A stretch of 5,628 bases of DNA, from positions 1-5,628 of the forward strand of contig JANQGB010000464.1 of NCBI GenBank assembly GCA_028277545.1, read 5' to 3'. The notes beneath the pieces were generated by a model. It was given only the letters and a program-made list of their open reading frames with translations. It ran no database searches and was not told where the DNA came from. Positions within the stretch are counted from its first letter, which is position 1; every line of letters starts with the position of its first letter. The position numbers and the translations under genes are program-made. Of this stretch, positions 5,626 to 5,628 are shown one piece after another. The stretch comes from Phycisphaerae bacterium. GTDB taxonomy: Bacteria; Planctomycetota; Phycisphaerae; UBA1845.

Positions 5626-5628
5626 CAG

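Overview
This 5.6-kb, GC-rich window reads as an ordinary piece of bacterial chromosome with three plus-strand genes. They are the 3' part of DNA primase (dnaG, running in from the left edge), the complete housekeeping sigma factor (rpoD/sigA) and, after about 1 kb without a credible gene, a complete NAD(P)-type aldehyde dehydrogenase. The dnaG-rpoD order is the core of the classical 'macromolecular synthesis' operon. The spacer between regions 1.2 and 2.1 of the sigma factor carries segments (LPFDRT, the EELSLRTSRIQPLM stretch, an arginine-rich QRRRK) that I recall from Planctomycetota sigma factors. High GC, SD-led genes and abundant GC-rich palindromic repeats fit that phylum. The phylum assignment is an inference from family memory, not a search result.

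Layout. 1-1130: dnaG, with the 5' end outside the window. 1131-1177: short intergenic gap with a 7-bp hairpin and the Shine-Dalgarno that favours the second of two in-frame ATGs of rpoD. 1178-2917: rpoD. 2918-3939: gene-free interval. It holds a weak hairpin after rpoD and, near its middle (about 3225-3400), a composite palindromic repeat made of two diverged copies of one unit in inverted orientation, joined by a perfect 18-bp hairpin. 3940-5418: aldehyde dehydrogenase with its own Shine-Dalgarno. 5419-5628: a small inverted repeat, a very strong intrinsic terminator (stem 5517-5558 plus T8), then a short leader ending in AGGAG, probably the ribosome binding site of a gene that starts just past the right edge.

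Functionally, dnaG and rpoD link replication priming with bulk transcription initiation and are probably co-transcribed. The aldehyde dehydrogenase is a separate, monocistronic-looking unit bounded by its terminator, with no evident functional tie to the other two. I see no defence system, CRISPR array, RNA gene or integrase. The most noteworthy items are the composite inverted repeat and a local oddity in the aldehyde dehydrogenase. Its usual FTGST cofactor-loop motif reads FTGEYKT, while the neighbouring reading frame still spells GST.
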